Shown in pieces: positions 8,824 through 16,562 of a stretch of 64,000 bases of DNA. The DNA is from Metaruminococcus_A sp050943475 (lineage in GTDB: Bacteria > Bacillota > Clostridia > Oscillospirales > Ruminococcaceae), in assembly GCA_050943475.1 (NCBI GenBank), contig JBMNPF010000008.1, positions 70,821 through 134,820 on the forward strand, written 5' to 3'. The translations under genes and the position numbers were made by a program. Within the stretch, counting starts at the first letter, position 1; every line of letters begins with the position of its first letter. The notes beneath the pieces are model-generated. The model was not told the DNA's origin, did not search any database, and saw only the letters and a list, made by a program, of their open reading frames with translations.

Positions 8824-9162
8824 TTATGCTTCTGCTTCGTCGTGAAGGGTTTGATTGCTGGCAATCGCCCAGCGCTTAATGCGGATTTTGCTGCGCTCGC
8901 TTCCAGTCTCAATGACAATATTGTCTTCTTTCATGCTGACAACACGGCCAACAATTCCGCCCTGGGTAACAACTTCATCGCCAACCTGAATGTTGTTGCG
9001 CATTTCATTGGTTGCTTTTTCGCGCTTTTTCTGCGGACGAATCAACAGGAAATAGAAGACGACAAAAATCAGAATCAGCGGTACAAAGCTGATAACCATC
9101 GACCACGGATTGCTCTCAGCAGCAGCTCCGGTTGCCGCAGTTTCCAACATCATTAAATTCAT
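8824..9162 (-). CDS. yajC: Preprotein translocase accessory subunit YajC
   Basis: 112 residues: a short N-terminus, one membrane segment (about 21-41, ending FYFLLIRPQKKR, the family signature), then a soluble C-terminal domain with the conserved NIQVGDEVVTQGGIVGRV. YajC associates with SecDF-YidC at the Sec translocon in the inner membrane. It is the first gene of the transcript that continues into the TIGR04086, scfA and scfB genes, and is preceded by a well-spaced promoter (9194-9222). secD and secF, its frequent partners, are not in this window. Confidence 0.92.
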   Translation of the reverse strand: MNLMMLETAATGAAAESNPWSMVISFVPLILIFVVFYFLLIRPQKKREKATNEMRNNIQVGDEVVTQGGIVGRVVSMKEDNIVIETGSERSKIRIKRWAIASNQTLHDEAEA

Positions 9163-9193
9163 TTACATCTGCTCCTCAAAATTGATGATATTA

Positions 9194-9222
9194 ATTATAC
9201 AAGATAGCCTTTCCATTTGCAA
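9194..9222 (-). promoter_or_regulatory. SigA-type promoter of the yajC-scf operon
   Basis: On the minus strand, -35 TTGCAA (9222-9217), a 17-base spacer and -10 TATAAT (9199-9194), about 35 bases before the yajC start codon. Its quality suggests constitutive expression of yajC and the SCIFF genes from one site. Confidence 0.7.
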
Positions 9223-9235
9223 GCATCTTTACAAT

Positions 9236-10621
9236 TTATTTTCCTTTTATATATTCATCAATTGAATTCGCAGCAGTTTTTCCGGCGCCCATTGCCAAAA
9301 TAACGGTTGCAGCACCTGTAACAGCGTCGCCGCCAGCATAAACGCCTTCACGGGTCGTACACATCTCTTCGTTGACAATCAGGCAGCCGCGGCGGTTTGC
9401 CTCTACCCCTGTGGTGGTTGTACGAATCAGCGGATTGGGAGAGGTGCCGATTGCCATAATAACCGCGTCAACATCCAGAACAAATTCAGAACCCGGGACC
9501 GGAACCGGAGAGCGGCGACCGGATTCATCCGGTTCGCCAAGTTCCATTTTAACGCATTCCATCCCCTTGACCTTTCCATCCTCATCGCCGAGGATCTTAG
9601 TCGGATTATTAAGGGTGAGGAACTCAATTCCCTCTTCTTTTGCATGATGGACTTCTTCCAGCCTTGCCGGCATTTCTTCCTCCGAACGACGGTAGACAAT
9701 ATACACATGTTCGGTGCCCATCCGTTTGGCACAGCGTGCCGCATCCATTGCGACGTTTCCGCCGCCGACGATTGCCGCCGCATTGCAGCGCATAATCGGG
9801 GTATCGTAACCCTCTTTGTAGGCTTTCATCAAATTAATTCGGGTGAGGTATTCATTTGCGGAGTAAACACCAATAAGCCCTTCGCCCTCAATGTTCATAA
9901 AGCGCGGCAAACCGGCGCCGGAGCCAACGAAAACAGCCTCAAAGCCCATTTCAAAGAGCTCGTCTACCGACAGAACCTTGCCAATGACCATATTGGTCAT
10001 CACCTTAACGCCCAGGTCTTCCAGCCCTTTAATCTCATTACGCACAATCGCTTTCGGAAGCCGGAACTCCGGAATACCGTAGCTTAAAACACCGCCCGGT
10101 ACATGGAAGGCCTCAAAAATGGTGACCTCATAGCCACGTTTTGCAAGTTCACCCGCACAGGAAAGTCCTGCCGGACCGGAACCGACAATGGCAACCTTGT
10201 GGCCATTGCTTTCTGGTTTCTGCGCCTTTTCCTGATTGTTTAAACGGTGGTAATCGGCAACAAAGCGTTCCAGGCGGCCAATTCCAACCGCTTCGGCTTT
10301 GATACCGCGCACACATTTGGACTCGCACTGGCTCTCCTGCGGACAGACACGGCCGCAGATGCCAGGAAGGCCGTTGGTTTCAATAATCTTTTGGTAAGCG
10401 CCCTCAAAATCCCCTTGTGCAACAAGCTGGATAAACTCTGGAATTTTAACACCAACCGGACAGCCGTTGACGCAGGGTTTATTCTTGCAGTTCAGGCAGC
10501 GGGTGGCTTCTTCAACCGCCATTTCCGGGGTATAGCCAAGCGCTACTTCTTCAAAGTTATGGTTGCGGACGTCCGGCTCCTGCACCGGCATCGGCATTTT
10601 ATTCGGCGACATGTTAGGCAT
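9236..10621 (-). CDS. NfnB / glutamate synthase small-subunit-like flavoprotein (GltA family)
   Basis: 461 residues. N-terminal 4Fe-4S cysteines are in CLNCKNKPCVNGCP and CGRVCPQESQCESKC. The FAD site is IVGSGPAGLSCAGELAKRGY and the NADPH site AIVGGGNVAMDAARCAKRMG. Alone it would be named NADPH-dependent glutamate synthase small subunit. Because it overlaps an FAD/[2Fe-2S] partner by 8 bases and no GOGAT large subunit is adjacent, I read it as NfnB, the NADPH-side subunit of electron-bifurcating NADH-dependent ferredoxin:NADP+ oxidoreductase. The ATG at 10621 is preceded by GGAGGT, and a TTG 5 codons earlier would contain that site. Fusion is absent, so two-subunit NfnAB is likely. Confidence 0.85.
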   Translation of the reverse strand: MPNMSPNKMPMPVQEPDVRNHNFEEVALGYTPEMAVEEATRCLNCKNKPCVNGCPVGVKIPEFIQLVAQGDFEGAYQKIIETNGLPGICGRVCPQESQCESKCVRGIKAEAVGIGRLERFVADYHRLNNQEKAQKPESNGHKVAIVGSGPAGLSCAGELAKRGYEVTIFEAFHVPGGVLSYGIPEFRLPKAIVRNEIKGLEDLGVKVMTNMVIGKVLSVDELFEMGFEAVFVGSGAGLPRFMNIEGEGLIGVYSANEYLTRINLMKAYKEGYDTPIMRCNAAAIVGGGNVAMDAARCAKRMGTEHVYIVYRRSEEEMPARLEEVHHAKEEGIEFLTLNNPTKILGDEDGKVKGMECVKMELGEPDESGRRSPVPVPGSEFVLDVDAVIMAIGTSPNPLIRTTTTGVEANRRGCLIVNEEMCTTREGVYAGGDAVTGAATVILAMGAGKTAANSIDEYIKGK

Positions 10622-11459
10622 TCTCAGTACCTCCAAACAACTGGCAAACGTGATCTTTCTCCTGTGCTTCCTGCTTTTTGTAGAAACGGTTGCGGTGCAT
10701 CAGCTCGTCAAAATCAACCATATGCCCGTCAAAATCCGGCCCGTCTACACAGGCAAAACGGATTTTCCCGTCAACCGTAACACGGCAGCAGCCGCACATC
10801 CCGGTACCATCCACCATAATCGGGTTGAGAGAAACCATTGTTTTAATTCCATAGGGCTTTGTCAGCGCGCTGACTGCTTTCATCATCGGAATCGGCCCAA
10901 TGGCAATGACAACGTCGTACTGGTTGCCCGCTTCAATCATTTCACGGAGCACGTCAGTAACAAAACCATGCTTGCCGTAGCTGCCATCGTCGGTCGCCAT
11001 AATGAGCTGGTCGCTCACCTCGCCCATTTCCTTTTCCAGAATTACAATATCCTTGTTGCGGAATCCGGCAATGGTATGCACCTCGACGCCATCCTCATGG
11101 AGCTGCTTTGCCTGCGGATATGCAATGGCACATCCAACACCTCCGCCGACAACTGCCGCCTTTTTCACGCCCTCAAAATGGGACGCCACACCGAGCGGTC
11201 CGACAAAGTCGGCGATCTCCTCGCCCTCTTCTTTTGCCGCAAGTTTAATGGTTGCAGCACCGACATGCTGAAATATAATGGTGACCGTGCCTTTCTCGGC
11301 GTCATGATCCGCAATGGTCAACGGTACACGTTCCCCTTCTTCATCCACACGGAATATGATAAACTGGCCCGCTTTTGCTTTGCGTGCAATAAACGGCGCG
11401 TCAATCTCCATCAGCGTGACAGAATCATTCAGTTTTTGTTTTTTCACAATCTTATACAT
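10614..11459 (-). CDS. NfnA-like FAD/NAD-binding subunit with [2Fe-2S] cluster (ferredoxin-NADP+ reductase alpha)
   Basis: 281 residues of the dihydroorotate-dehydrogenase electron-transfer (PyrK)/sulfide dehydrogenase beta family. The FAD domain has the flavin-binding VPLTIAD, the NAD-binding part has VGGGVGCAIAYPQAK, and the C-terminus carries the [2Fe-2S] ligands in GTGMCGCCRVTV and FACVDGPDF. The start at 11459 follows AAAGGAGA and removes an implausible 31-residue extension. It overlaps the downstream NfnB gene by 8 bases. With NfnB it would bifurcate electrons among NADH, ferredoxin and NADPH, supplying NADPH for biosynthesis. PyrK itself is unlikely because no pyrD is adjacent. Confidence 0.85.
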   Translation of the reverse strand: MYKIVKKQKLNDSVTLMEIDAPFIARKAKAGQFIIFRVDEEGERVPLTIADHDAEKGTVTIIFQHVGAATIKLAAKEEGEEIADFVGPLGVASHFEGVKKAAVVGGGVGCAIAYPQAKQLHEDGVEVHTIAGFRNKDIVILEKEMGEVSDQLIMATDDGSYGKHGFVTDVLREMIEAGNQYDVVIAIGPIPMMKAVSALTKPYGIKTMVSLNPIMVDGTGMCGCCRVTVDGKIRFACVDGPDFDGHMVDFDELMHRNRFYKKQEAQEKDHVCQLFGGTENA

Positions 11460-11496
11460 GAATGTTCTCCTTTTTCCTATCATTTTTACCATAATT

Positions 11497-11525
11497 ATTA
11501 TAACACTGCAGTAGAGTGTTTTCAA
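11497..11525 (-). promoter_or_regulatory. Promoter of nfnAB with an inverted repeat in its spacer
   Basis: Minus strand: -35 TTGAAA (11525-11520), a 17-base spacer, -10 TATAAT (11502-11497). The spacer and its edges hold AACACT-GCAGTAG-AGTGTT (plus-strand reading, 11502-11520), a perfect 6-bp inverted repeat that could be a repressor site. Confidence 0.7.
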
Positions 11526-11582
11526 CAATTCATGTTGTGAATATACTGTCAAAATTCTCCGTAAAACCTCTCAAAAATTCAT

Positions 11583-11617
11583 AAAAACCACACAGATATA
11601 AATTCCATGTGGCTTTT
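11583..11617 (-). terminator. Putative terminator after the GHL10 lipoprotein gene
   Basis: CCACA (11588-11592) and TGTGG (11608-11612) flanked by an A-run and a T-run. On the minus strand it ends in TTTTTA just after the stop of the lipoprotein gene. The stem is short, so confidence is moderate. Confidence 0.5.
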
Positions 11618-11637
11618 ATTCCAAAAAAGCATATTGT

Positions 11638-12888
11638 CTAATTGCCTCCGAGCACTTCAGAAAGCGCTCTGCGTTCATTCTGCATAACTTCAGAGGAGGA
11701 AGTAAACATTGCTGAATAACTGTAAAGCGCAAAACCGCCGTAGTGGGACTGAGCGCGGGAATCTTTCACCATTTGTCCCAGCACCGAACCCGCGCCCGTC
11801 CAGCTTTCGCTGTCAAGTTTATAGGCCGCTAACCCAGGGATTAGTTTGACGTTCTCCGCCGTTGCCAGTTCGTTCCAGTTTTGAAGCGTTTGTAAAAATG
11901 GCATCGTTGCATGGTCGTAGTTCCAATAGATTTGCGGAATGATGTAATTGAGGTATCCTGGTTCCGCCGCCCACTTTTTCACGTCAGCATAAAGCTTGTT
12001 CATGTTGTTGTCAATATTTCCGGCCGGACTGACCCCAAACACCACATCTTCACGAACGGACCGAATCCCCTCATAAATTCCCTTTACTGTCTGGTCGACA
12101 TTGTCAAAGCGGAAATCGCTGACCGATTGCCCTCCTGCATTGGCAGCCACTGCAATTGCATCAAATGTTTCTTCGGTGGTTGGGTAAAAATAATCGTCTA
12201 TGTGGATACCATCTACTTCATACTTCTTCACTATTTCCTTGACGCCATCAATGATTAACTGCCGTGTTTCGCTGTATCCCGGGTTGAGATAACAGGTGCC
12301 GTTGATTACAACAACTTTATCGCTGGTATCCCGCTCGTCGTACCACCTGCGTGTTTGATAATTCGTGGAAATCTGCTGCATTTGGGATTCCACCTGCAAA
12401 CGGTAAGGATTTACCCAAGCGTGAAATTTTAGTCCCGCCTTATGAGCCTCCTCCACCATTACCGTAAGCGGATCGTAACCAAGGCCCTGCCCTGCCGCAC
12501 CACTGATATAATAGGACCACGGGTAAAGCTCCGATGGATAAAAAGCATCCCCATTGGGACGGACCTGAACAAACACCGTGTTCAGGCCATAGTCAGCGCA
12601 GTTTTTCATCATTGCAGCGAAAGCGTTTCGGAAGGGTTCTTCCTCCGCCGAACGAATGAGCGTCATTTCAAACTGAGTAATCCAGACAGCACGCATCTCA
12701 TCGGCTTCTGCATTGTTTCCCATCTGTTCCTGCGGCGCAAGCGCAGGGCTTTCAACGACCTGTGACAACGATTGATCATTCGGAGAATCCTGGTTCAGAA
12801 ACGCTGTCAACTTCTCCAGCATCGTACACCCGGAACAGGTGAAAAATATCATCAGAAGTACTAAAAATGCTGATAAAATCCGTTTCAA
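11638..12888 (-). CDS. GHL10/DUF187-type glycoside hydrolase-like lipoprotein (YngK-like)
   Basis: 416 residues. The TTG start at 12888 gives a lipoprotein signal peptide (MKRILSAFLVLLMIFFTCSGC) with the cysteine at residue 21. A linker rich in Gln, Pro and Ser is followed by a TIM-barrel domain containing AVWITQFEM, NTVFVQVRPNGDAFYPSELYP, FHAWVNPYR, DGIHIDDYFYP, FGVSPAGN and PQIYWNYDH, all hallmarks of the GHL10 family (COG1649). Such proteins sit on the outer face of the membrane and are thought to cleave cell-wall-associated or environmental glycans. The substrate is not known. It is a single gene, divergent from the methyltransferase at 13009. Start codon choice rests on the signal peptide. 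Confidence 0.85.
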   Translation of the reverse strand: MKRILSAFLVLLMIFFTCSGCTMLEKLTAFLNQDSPNDQSLSQVVESPALAPQEQMGNNAEADEMRAVWITQFEMTLIRSAEEEPFRNAFAAMMKNCADYGLNTVFVQVRPNGDAFYPSELYPWSYYISGAAGQGLGYDPLTVMVEEAHKAGLKFHAWVNPYRLQVESQMQQISTNYQTRRWYDERDTSDKVVVINGTCYLNPGYSETRQLIIDGVKEIVKKYEVDGIHIDDYFYPTTEETFDAIAVAANAGGQSVSDFRFDNVDQTVKGIYEGIRSVREDVVFGVSPAGNIDNNMNKLYADVKKWAAEPGYLNYIIPQIYWNYDHATMPFLQTLQNWNELATAENVKLIPGLAAYKLDSESWTGAGSVLGQMVKDSRAQSHYGGFALYSYSAMFTSSSEVMQNERRALSEVLGGN

Positions 12889-12952
12889 AACTGCCCCCCG
12901 TCCGCCTTTTTTAAGCAAAATTGTTGCAGGGGCACGTCCCACCGCCTGCACG

Positions 12953-12981
12953 TTGAACTGGAAACATCTTTATGCTACAAT
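12953..12981 (+). promoter_or_regulatory. SigA-type promoter of the methyltransferase gene
   Basis: -35 TTGAAC (12953-12958), 17-base spacer, -10 TACAAT (12976-12981), 27 bases before the start codon at 13009. Confidence 0.7.
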
Positions 12982-13008
12982 GGAAAAAAATATGCGGAGG
13001 CAAATCCA

Positions 13009-13761
13009 ATGAAATGGAATGCAGAATTATACGACAGCAAGCATGAATTTGTTTCGCAGTATGGGCGCGCTCTGGTAATGGAGGTCAACCGGAACGCCAG
13101 CCAGCGAATTTTGGACCTCGGTTGTGGAACCGGTAAACTCTCAGGGGATTTGGCGGAAAACGGAGCGACCGTTATCGGCGTGGACGCTTCCGAACCGATG
13201 ATTGAAAAAGCAAAGCTCGCGCACCCACAACTGGAATTCCATTGTATGGATGCCACCGCTCTGCCCTATGAAAATGAATTTGACACCGTTTTTTCCAATG
13301 CTGTTTTTCACTGGATTCCAAATCAGGAAGCACTGCTTCTTTCGATCCACCGCGCATTAAAGCCAGGCGGTATTCTCATCTGTGAGTTTGGCGGGTTTCG
13401 CAACACTGAACGCATTCTATTTGCTTTCCAAGAGGAATATGAAAAAACCGGCGAACCATTCAAAAATCCATTTTTCTACCCAACGGTTTCGCAATATCAA
13501 AGCCTATTAGAATATTTCGGTTTTGAGGTGGAAACGGTGCGGGATTTTGACCGTCCAACCCCGCTTACCGACGGTGAACAAGGGCTTCGCAACTGGCTGA
13601 CGCAGTTTTACGACAGTAACCTTTCACGCCTGGATGAAGAACAGCGTCAAGAGGTTCTCAGCGCTGTTGAAGAGCGCTTGCGCCCAATCCTTTGGAAGGG
13701 CGAACATTGGGTGGCAGATTACCGGCGAATTCAGGTAAAAGCAAAAAAACCGGAATCATAA
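13009..13761 (+). CDS. Class I SAM-dependent methyltransferase (trans-aconitate methyltransferase-like)
   Basis: 250 residues. SAM-binding motif I is ILDLGCGTGKLSGDLA (about 34-49), the acidic motif II VIGVDAS is at 57-63, and FHCMDATALPYENEFDTVFSNAVFHWIP (about 75-102) is typical of the Tam/UbiE-like branch. The FHWIP segment resembles trans-aconitate 2-methyltransferase. The substrate cannot be told from sequence. It starts at an ATG after GCGGAGG and stands alone between its own promoter and a strong terminator whose loop contains the stop codon. The second methyltransferase in the window (43090-43848) shares only the general fold and a QWIPE-like motif. Confidence 0.85.
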   Translation: MKWNAELYDSKHEFVSQYGRALVMEVNRNASQRILDLGCGTGKLSGDLAENGATVIGVDASEPMIEKAKLAHPQLEFHCMDATALPYENEFDTVFSNAVFHWIPNQEALLLSIHRALKPGGILICEFGGFRNTERILFAFQEEYEKTGEPFKNPFFYPTVSQYQSLLEYFGFEVETVRDFDRPTPLTDGEQGLRNWLTQFYDSNLSRLDEEQRQEVLSAVEERLRPILWKGEHWVADYRRIQVKAKKPES

Positions 13762-13775
13762 GATTCCGGTTTTTT
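13744..13775. terminator. Bidirectional intrinsic terminator
   Basis: 14-bp stem (13744-13757 with 13762-13775) with a four-base loop and T-runs in both directions. It lies between the methyltransferase and the convergent signal-peptidase-like gene, and the methyltransferase stop codon sits in the loop. Confidence 0.9.
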
Positions 13776-13780
13776 GTCGA

Positions 13781-14962
13781 TTAAAACGGGAGTTTAATTT
13801 TTGTCTCAACATTTTCCGATTCAATGATCAGGAATTTACCATGTTCATCTGAAATTACGCTGACCTTTTGTGCCGGGCGCTGCTTGAGGTCTACATCTAC
13901 CGAACGGTCGGTGACAACAGGCTTGATAAACGGCGCCGCCTTTTGGACCGCACTGGCTTCCTCGCCCTGCACACCGTATTGTCGGAGCATTGACACTAAA
14001 TCCGAAGACTCCTGATCTTCCAAGCCAAGTGTCGCAATCAGCTGACTGTAGTCCAATTCATCTTCCTGCCGGTGTTGTTCCTGTTTGGTCGTCTCAACAC
14101 CATGAGAAACCACATTCTGTACAGGCTCTGGCATTTCACTGCCCGTAGAGCGCATCTCCGAAACAATTTTTTCGGCCTCATCCTGGGCTAACGGTTTATT
14201 CCGCGGCTGTTCCGGGGCAAAGCGGTTGTTCATATTGGAAAGTTCAAACACCATATCCTGATCGGTGGTAATACGTTCTGTTTCCGGCTTGCCGGACGGG
14301 GCGTTCTTTTGCCAAATCTGGTCCAGTTCTTCATGATGAAACGCCAACTCTGCATCCAATTCCGCTGAAGCAGGAGAATTGGATAATCGAAACAGTTCTT
14401 CCCCTTCGCTCTCTTCCACACGACGTCCTCGGAACGAAACAATAACCCGGATTACCAGAACCACAATCAGTACGCCACAAGGAATCAAGACGGTATAAAG
14501 AATACCGTTAAAGGTTGCAAGATAATCCAACACATAACCGATATAAGGAACCGTATAAACAACCTGCCCCACCATGGATGATTTATGAATGGTTTCAATC
14601 TTATTGCTGCCAATGTCATAAATAACATCATATTCCGGGTCGTCCTCAAAAGAGAGAATTTCCTTAATCCGTCCGGTGCGATAGGCGCCATCCTCTTTCT
14701 GATACAAGATAACGTCATTAATTGCCGGGTTTGGTTTTTCGACCGAAAGCACCGCGCTTCCCTGTGGAACAACGGTTCCCATCCCCTGTTCCTTTTCAGC
14801 ACTGATCTGGTACCCAAATGCTGCTGGGAGTTTACCCTCCTGCACGGCCTGCGTGCGCAGCAACAGGTAAGCAGACGCAACAACCAGCCAAATTGTAACC
14901 ATGGTAACCACCAAAGTGAACAGCACATTTAAAAAGCGATGCTTCTTTTTTGCAGAGCTCAT
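13781..14962 (-). CDS. Signal-peptidase-fold (SipW-like) membrane protein, probably without catalytic residues
   Basis: 393 residues: membrane segment (about 13-35), an extracytoplasmic S24/S26-like beta domain (about 50-140, with VVPQGSAVLS...INDVILYQ...YRTGRI), a second membrane segment (about 152-176), then a 215-residue hydrophilic cytoplasmic tail rich in Glu, Gln and Ser. The order resembles archaeal/SipW-type signal peptidase I. However, the expected SGSMEP motif and the His of the THRI motif are not visible, so it may be an inactive or regulatory relative. The start at 14962 follows GGAGGAG. It lies just downstream of the rnf operon on the same strand, beyond that operon's terminator. 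Function unknown. Confidence 0.65.
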   Translation of the reverse strand: MSSAKKKHRFLNVLFTLVVTMVTIWLVVASAYLLLRTQAVQEGKLPAAFGYQISAEKEQGMGTVVPQGSAVLSVEKPNPAINDVILYQKEDGAYRTGRIKEILSFEDDPEYDVIYDIGSNKIETIHKSSMVGQVVYTVPYIGYVLDYLATFNGILYTVLIPCGVLIVVLVIRVIVSFRGRRVEESEGEELFRLSNSPASAELDAELAFHHEELDQIWQKNAPSGKPETERITTDQDMVFELSNMNNRFAPEQPRNKPLAQDEAEKIVSEMRSTGSEMPEPVQNVVSHGVETTKQEQHRQEDELDYSQLIATLGLEDQESSDLVSMLRQYGVQGEEASAVQKAAPFIKPVVTDRSVDVDLKQRPAQKVSVISDEHGKFLIIESENVETKIKLPF

Positions 14963-15048
14963 GAATCTCCTCCAAAAAAATTTACTACTCTTATCATCAG
15001 CTTTTTTGCGAATTTTGTCAAGTCTTATCGGAGGAGATCCAAAATAAA

Positions 15049-15087
15049 ACAGCGGATATGCGATTTTATAAACCGCATATCCGCTGT
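15049..15087 (-). terminator. Terminator of the rnf operon
   Basis: Perfect 14-bp stem (15049-15062 with 15074-15087), 11-base loop, followed on the minus strand by TTTTATTTTG, 15 bases after the rnfB stop. Confidence 0.85.
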
Positions 15088-15101
15088 AAAGCGCTTTGAC
15101 A

Positions 15102-15893
15102 TTACACCATTTGAATGCAATGAGCCGGGCATTTTTCGGCACAGGCTCCGCAGCTCGTACATTTTTCATAATCAATAACCGCCAGATTATTTACCACATG
15201 AATCGCGTCCGACGGACAATTCTTTTCACACAACTTACAGGCAATACAACCGTTTTTACACACCGCGCGGGTGAGCTTGCCACTGTCGTGATTGCTGCAT
15301 TTTACGGCAACTCGATCCGTCTGCTTCTTTAAAATCATCAATCCTTTCGGACAGGCAGCGGCACACATCATACAGCCGGTACATTTGCTGTTATCAATTT
15401 TTGCAATACCATCAACAATCGAAATCGCATCAAACTGACAAGCCTTTACGCAATCCCCAAAGCCAAGGCAGGAGAAACGGCAGTCTCCGTTTCCCGCATA
15501 AAAGGCGTTGCAGGCCGCACAGGACGGCGTTCCTACGTAATCGTACTTTTTCCCCGTTGCTTCCGGGCAGCCGGAACAGGCAACCACGGCAGCCTTTTCG
15601 ACAATATCTTCTGCCGTTTTGCCCATGATTTCGCCAATCTGCGCCGCGGTTTTATCGGCCCCCGGCACACAGCGGTTAATTGGAGCGTCCGCATTGACAA
15701 TACTTGCAGCATACTCATCACAGCCGGAAAAGCCGCAGACACCGCAGTTAACGCCCGGCAGAGCTTCTCTGACCCGTTCAATACGCTCGTCGGTTTTTAC
15801 CGCAAATACCTTTTGGGCAACCGCAAGCAGTACGCCAGCTAAAAGGCCGAGAATAATAAATATTAAAATTGGCAGGATATAGGTCTCAAACAT
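15102..15893 (-). CDS. rnfB: Rnf electron-transport complex subunit B (multi-cluster ferredoxin)
   Basis: 263 residues. An N-terminal membrane anchor (about 8-28) is followed by the RnfB cluster motif GVNCGVCGFSGCDEYA with the distant Cys of INRCVPGA, then ferredoxin-type motifs CAACNAFYAGNGDCRFSC, GDCVKAC, CTGCMMCAAACP, CIACKLCEKNCP and CTSCGACAEKCP. This protein is the likely entry point for electrons from reduced ferredoxin on the cytoplasmic side. It is the last gene of rnfCDGEAB, 75 bases after rnfA, in the order usual for Clostridia. Ends just before the operon terminator. Confidence 0.95.
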   Translation of the reverse strand: MFETYILPILIFIILGLLAGVLLAVAQKVFAVKTDERIERVREALPGVNCGVCGFSGCDEYAASIVNADAPINRCVPGADKTAAQIGEIMGKTAEDIVEKAAVVACSGCPEATGKKYDYVGTPSCAACNAFYAGNGDCRFSCLGFGDCVKACQFDAISIVDGIAKIDNSKCTGCMMCAAACPKGLMILKKQTDRVAVKCSNHDSGKLTRAVCKNGCIACKLCEKNCPSDAIHVVNNLAVIDYEKCTSCGACAEKCPAHCIQMV

Positions 15894-15968
15894 TTAAGCA
15901 CCTCCGGATTTTTATTCGTGCACAGCCGTGCACCCTTTTGCTGAAACAACTGTTGTTCAGCAAACCGG

Positions 15969-16559
15969 TTATTGAAACAAACCTTCCACAACGCCGCCAA
16001 AGCCCACAAAGGAAACCGAAACGATTGCCGCGGCAACCAGTGTAATCGGAATTCCCTGAAATGCCTTGGGTACATTGCAGTTCTGCAGCTTCTGGCGCAC
16101 ACCGGAGAACAGCACCAGAGCCAGCATAAATCCAAGACCCGCACCAAGCGCATTCACCATTGACTGACCAAAATCATAGGTTTCATCAATATTGAGCAGA
16201 GTAACGCCCAACACAGCGCAGTTGGTGGTGATTAGCGGCAAATAGACGCCGAGCGACTTGTAGAGCGGAGGCATGAACTTCTTGAGCAGGATTTCAATCA
16301 ACTGCACAAACAGCGCAATGATCAGGATAAACGCCACCGTACGAAGATAATCCAACCCATAAGGAGCAAGAAAACAAGTGTAAATCGGCCAGGTAATAGC
16401 CGTTGCCATGCACATGACAAAGGTGACCGCAACACTCATGCCAAGTGCCGAATCAATGCGCTTGGATACGCCGAGGAACGGGCAAATTCCCATAAATTTT
16501 GAAAGGACAAAGTTATCCACCAGAATGGCACTGACGAGGATAATCAACATTTCTTTCAT
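15969..16559 (-). CDS. rnfA: Rnf electron-transport complex subunit A
   Basis: 196 residues, six membrane segments. The N-terminal LVDNFVLSKFMGICPFLGVSK contains the conserved Cys that, with its partner in RnfE, coordinates an intramembrane iron-sulfur centre. The second conserved segment is PLITTNCAVLGVTLLN (about 107-122). RnfA and RnfE are paralogous inverted-topology halves of the membrane core that passes electrons across the bilayer. It starts 3 bases after the rnfE stop. Confidence 0.95.
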   Translation of the reverse strand: MKEMLIILVSAILVDNFVLSKFMGICPFLGVSKRIDSALGMSVAVTFVMCMATAITWPIYTCFLAPYGLDYLRTVAFILIIALFVQLIEILLKKFMPPLYKSLGVYLPLITTNCAVLGVTLLNIDETYDFGQSMVNALGAGLGFMLALVLFSGVRQKLQNCNVPKAFQGIPITLVAAAIVSVSFVGFGGVVEGLFQ

Positions 16560-16562
16560 GGC

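Noticed and set aside
10563..11540. Long plus-strand open frame of 325 codons
   Set aside because: It lies antisense to the nfnA gene and the start of nfnB, has no ribosome site and an implausible composition. The minus-strand genes have clear cofactor motifs.
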